DNA from: Bagarius yarrelli
Taxonomy: Eukaryota; Chordata; Actinopteri; Siluriformes; Sisoridae
DNA length: 64,000 bases
Assembly: GCA_005784505.1 (NCBI GenBank)
Contig: VCAZ01000238.1
Coordinates: forward strand, 141,001-205,000
Reading direction: 5' to 3'
Shown here: positions 61,201 to 64,000 of the stretch, piece by piece
Position numbering within the stretch: position 1 is the first letter of the stretch
How the letters are laid out: the number at the start of each line of letters is the position of its first letter
Made by a program: the position numbers and the translations under genes
The notes under the pieces: model-generated
What the model saw: the letters and a program-made list of their open reading frames with translations, nothing else
What the model was told of the DNA's origin: nothing
Databases searched by the model: none

Positions 61201-63920
61201 ATGTCTTCCTCTCCTGCTGAAGCCTCCGCCTGGCCTCATCCTCAGCCTGCTTTCTCTGCTGCTCCTGTCGCTCCTTCTCCTGCTCCTCGAACGTCAGACG
61301 CAGCTTTCCCGGAGTCACACGCTCTTTCTCCTTATCCCTCAGGCTTTCTTCATCATCCTGTAAAAATCCATCATCATCATCAACATCATTATCATAATCA
61401 ACATCCCTGCTCTGTGCTGAAACTGCTCAATCCCTCTCTGGACCCCTGGTCTCCACGGTACTCATGTCTGACCTGATTCGTAGAAGTGGAGCGTCTCTTG
61501 GCATCTCTGAAGGAGCGTCGGTTCTCGTCATATCTCTTCTTCTTTTCCTCCTCGCTCTTCTTCTTTATCTCCTCCTCCCGACTTTTCTCAATGTCCTCGA
61601 AGTTCATTTTGATTTTCCCGGGTTGCTTCTGGGCTTTAGTAGGGACCACCTGCACCATGACGCTGTTGTCTCCTTCCTGTGGGGGGAAAAAACATTGCAT
61701 TATCCGATGACTGCGATAATAAACACACCACGACAAACACGCTTAACACACAGGATCTTCACATAAAGATCCAAAATGTCTACCAGTGTATATAAGGAAT
61801 AATAATAAGGATAATTTAAATGTCTCACTGAAGCACTCAAGTATTGAATCTTTTACCAATGAATAAAATGTTTTTAGTTGGGATTTTTTCCGAAATCTTT
61901 TCAATAATTTATTGGATCTCCAGCTTTAATTCTTCTCTGTGTTGATTTCATTCAGTCGTTACCAGAAATTAACCTTTGCAACAGTCAGAGTGTTATTGTT
62001 TAACCCTTCGCCTGCAGCTTAGAATAACTTGCTGGTATGTCTGGTCAGAGGAGAACTGACCCCCCGACTGAATCTGGTTTCTCCCAAGGTTCTTTTTCTC
62101 CATTTTGTCACCGATGGAGTTTTGGTGTCTTGCCACTGTCGCCTCTGACTTGTTTAGCTTTTGGACATTTAATTTACAGATATTAATTAAACCGGGTACT
62201 CACGGTGTCTTCCCACAGTCCAAAAACATGTATGTTAGATAGGAGTAAGTGTGAGTGTGTGTGTGGGCCCCCTCCTGTCTTTCACCCTTTCAGAGACGGC
62301 TGGGATAGACTCCAGCAGATCCCTGTGACCCTGAATTAGGGAATAAGCGGCTATAGAAGATAAACGAAATGAGTGTTTTAATGAGTGTTCACTCTATTGT
62401 CTTATTAGATTCTGAAAAGCTATTTTGACAAAAACTCAATTGTTAAAAAGTGCTAAATAAATAAAGTTGACTTGACTTGACCGTAAGGTCCTTCTAAGAA
62501 AGTAAAGTTTCAAGTTTTCTAGATAGACAGATGAATATATAGAAAAAAGGACTGTGTTCACCTCACCAGCACATCACCATCATTGTGCCTTTCCCAGACT
62601 CTGAGTAACACAATCGTCTAGAGCGTCTTTTTATATTGTAACATGATATCATTCCATCAAACCTGTCCCAGCATGACAATGTCCCTGTGCTCAAACGCCA
62701 TGATCTCCATGAAGACATGCTGTGATCTGATTGGAGTAGAAGAACTCTCATGTCCTGTACAGAGTCCTGATTCTGACTCAACGCCACTGGGATGAACTGG
62801 AACCCCAACTGAACCCCAGACCTCCTCAACCTTAACATTAGTGTCTGATCTCATTAATACTATTGGAACTGAATGATCAGATCCACACAACTGACTCGGT
62901 CTCTGACTTAAAAATACGTTTTCAAGGCCCCACTTCCAGAGCAGCGCCGCCGAGTGGTAACACTGACTTACAGCCTTTAAATGTCTGATAGATTTTATTG
63001 ATATCTGTAATGTTTTTGTGATGTTATATTAATATTAAGATAAATATTGATTCTGAACTGCTCCAGATGTTGTAGGTGGTACAGTTGTGGTTGTAGTGTA
63101 GAGGTTTGGAGTTATGTGTTAACGGGTTTCTTGTCTCTCTGGCTGTAATTCCAGGCCGTGTTATATTGTGTGTTTGTTTAGTATTGATGTGTTTCTATAA
63201 TTGTGACGTGATAGTGGGGGTATTAAGAGGGGTATCAGTCTAGTTTCTGCGCCCCGCGCCCCTGATAGACAAAGAGAGCTGGACGAGTTTTGCTGGCTCA
63301 GCTGCCTCTGTTCCAGTCTCTGATAACCTTCGGAAAAAGGCTGACGGCTCGTTTTAGACGGTGTGGGAAACAGTTGGTGGTCACATGTCGTCTGGAGCTG
63401 CCAGTTTTACAGCCTTTGGGGCAGATGTGACCGACTCTGTTGGTCCCTGTTGGTGCTGTAGTGCGTTTATAAAAACACATCCAGTGGCGTGAATTAGATC
63501 CCTCATTTCTTACTGATTTCTAATTATCGTCTGGTTGCGATCTAATTAAAGCATTTTCACGATCTAACGCACTTCCTGTGTAAAGAACACAACATTCCAG
63601 GCTCTATTTTAAACCACTATGTGTTAGTGCTCTGAAGTGATCCTCGACTTTTCTAACGTGAACACACACACACACACACACCAGCTGGTCAGTCGAGCGG
63701 ATATGATATCTCCAAAGATACAGAAGGTATGCAGAGACTGGAGACTCCCTTCTTTACATGTGATCGCTCACCTCCTCCGCTTTCTTGGCTAACTCCTTCT
63801 GCATCTTGGCCTTCTCCATAGCCTCCTGACTGACACGCTTCTTCCTCTCTTCCTCTGTCCTTTTCCTCTCGTCTTCCTGCCTCTGCTTCTCCATCTCAGC
63901 AAACTTCCCCTTTACGCTTC
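56523..63920 (-). CDS. nexn: Nexilin (F-actin-binding Z-disc protein), 3' ten coding exons; 5' end beyond window
   Basis: Exons a-j in gene order: 63772-63920, 61473-61676, 61178-61357, 60782-60970, 60442-60636, 59456-59491, 58625-58819, 58317-58538, 57179-57367 and 56523-56930, about 654 residues. The first exon seen opens with SVKGKFAEMEKQRQEDERKR, matching the region that follows the N-terminal actin-binding part. Then come charged coiled-coil modules, five of which start with PGKL-type motifs (PGKIKMNFED, PGKLRLTFEE, PGKLRLSFEE, PGKLAISFEE, PGKLEINFEE). The later exons carry KRTGSIQAKNLKVKFEKIKQ and RQKVDMRARFEQMAKAREEE. The last exon has a C-terminal I-set Ig domain (APWFKKPLKN to CILTIESK), with the Trp and Y-M-C present and the first Ig cysteine absent. 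Nexilin stabilises sarcomeric Z-discs and junctional membranes in striated muscle. The protein ends in an unusual nine-proline run and Tyr. Confidence 0.95.
56940..56967. repeat. (CA)n run at the acceptor of the last nexn exon
   Basis: In the transcript this is (UG)n, ending about 8 bases before the acceptor AG at 56931-56932. Confidence 0.95.
58255..58291. repeat. (GT)n microsatellite 25 bases downstream of nexn exon h
   Basis: In the transcript it is a (CA)n tract. A complementary (UG)n tract lies upstream of the same exon (58544-58566). Confidence 0.95.
59040..59305. repeat. (GAGAA)n pentanucleotide array in nexn intron
   Basis: About 50 units of AGAGA-AGAGAAG type with slips. It has the same unit as the expansion inside the mariner remnant at 10691-10755. 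Confidence 0.95.
59633..60012 (+). mobile_element. Non-autonomous DNA element, copy 1, in nexn intron
   Basis: It starts ACAGCCAAACCTATTGGGAC and ends with an approximate mirror (GGTGTCCTAAATAGGT). Internal text (GAGTCAGAATCAGGAC, GTTCTTCTACTCCAATCAGA, TTTTCATGCTGGGACAGG) is shared in inverted orientation with 62558-62900. Confidence 0.65.
60065..60112. repeat. (CA)n microsatellite with CACG interruptions
   Basis: Intronic in nexn. Nothing else in 60012-60440 is recognised. Confidence 0.9.
62558..62900 (-). mobile_element. Non-autonomous DNA element, copy 2 (inverted relative to 59633)
   Basis: Starts CACCTCACCAGCACATCACC and carries CCTGTCCCAGCATGACAATG and GATTGGAGTAGAAGAACTCT, which are the reverse complement of the interior of copy 1. 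Confidence 0.65.
62930..63260 (+). repeat. Dispersed repeat, inverted relative of 27840-28060
   Basis: TCCAGAGCAGCGCCGCCGAG and the following TGACTTACAGCCTTTAAAT match the reverse complement of 27985-28035 almost base for base. A second shared patch is near GTGATAGTGGGGGTATTAAG. Confidence 0.7.
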
Positions 63921-64000
63921 CTATAAACACATTTGGAGCAGAGACGGAATTAAGGATTAGAAGATGTAGATTTAAAGGATTGTTGTGGCTTTCAGGATTC

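Larger units (their letters stand above)
61740..63660. other. Large nexn intron with several transposon relics
   Basis: 62215-62375 is an inverted relative of the dispersed repeat at 41868. 62558-62900 is an inverted copy of the element at 59633. 62930-63260 is an inverted relative of 27840-28060. 63283-63480 has a short open frame without a recognisable family. (CA)n lies at 63663-63681. Confidence 0.55.

Overview
The window is vertebrate nuclear DNA, almost certainly from a ray-finned fish. Genes have many small exons with GT..AG introns. Short tRNA-derived SINE fragments of a type common in teleosts, Tc1/mariner-type fossils, LINE remnants and very abundant microsatellites and minisatellites fill the space between. 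No prokaryotic, viral or CRISPR-type system was seen. Gene models below were built by joining reading frames at splice sites; the iqca1, alkal and mindy4 models close in frame from ATG to stop.

Layout. (1) 40-2686, minus: the 5' end of an obscurin-like gene, four exon-encoded Ig-type modules that run off the left edge; a probable non-coding first exon ends near 4101. (2) 8725-18763, minus: complete iqca1 (DRC11, a nexin-dynein regulatory complex subunit of motile cilia), 19 coding exons and about 818 codons, with an RFX-type X-box-like site and an NRF1 palindrome just upstream. (3) 21649-34800, plus: an ALK/LTK ligand gene (alkal2-like), with a TATA box, a non-coding first exon, four coding exons (128 codons) and a 3' UTR that appears to be spliced. 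(4) 34800-44200: gene-poor DNA with a telomere-like array, minisatellites and LINE fragments. (5) 44634-53179, minus: complete mindy4 (FAM188B), a lysine-48 deubiquitinase-family gene with 18 coding exons and about 662 codons. (6) 56523-63920, minus: the 3' ten coding exons of nexn (nexilin, a Z-disc F-actin-binding protein), whose 5' end lies beyond the right edge.

The genes are unrelated single-copy loci rather than a pathway, although the obscurin-like gene and nexn are both sarcomeric. The most noteworthy points are: the obscurin-like gene seems to start in the middle of what is normally a giant gene; nexilin has five PGKL-type repeat modules and a nine-proline C-terminal tail; one nexn exon is flanked by complementary UG and CA tracts, and four others by inverted transposon copies; a diverged GAATCGATTCAG array lies between the alkal non-coding and first coding exons; and near-identical GAT-rich blocks bracket the alkal promoter. 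No new multi-gene system was found. All homology calls are from reading the translated sequence, not from database searches.
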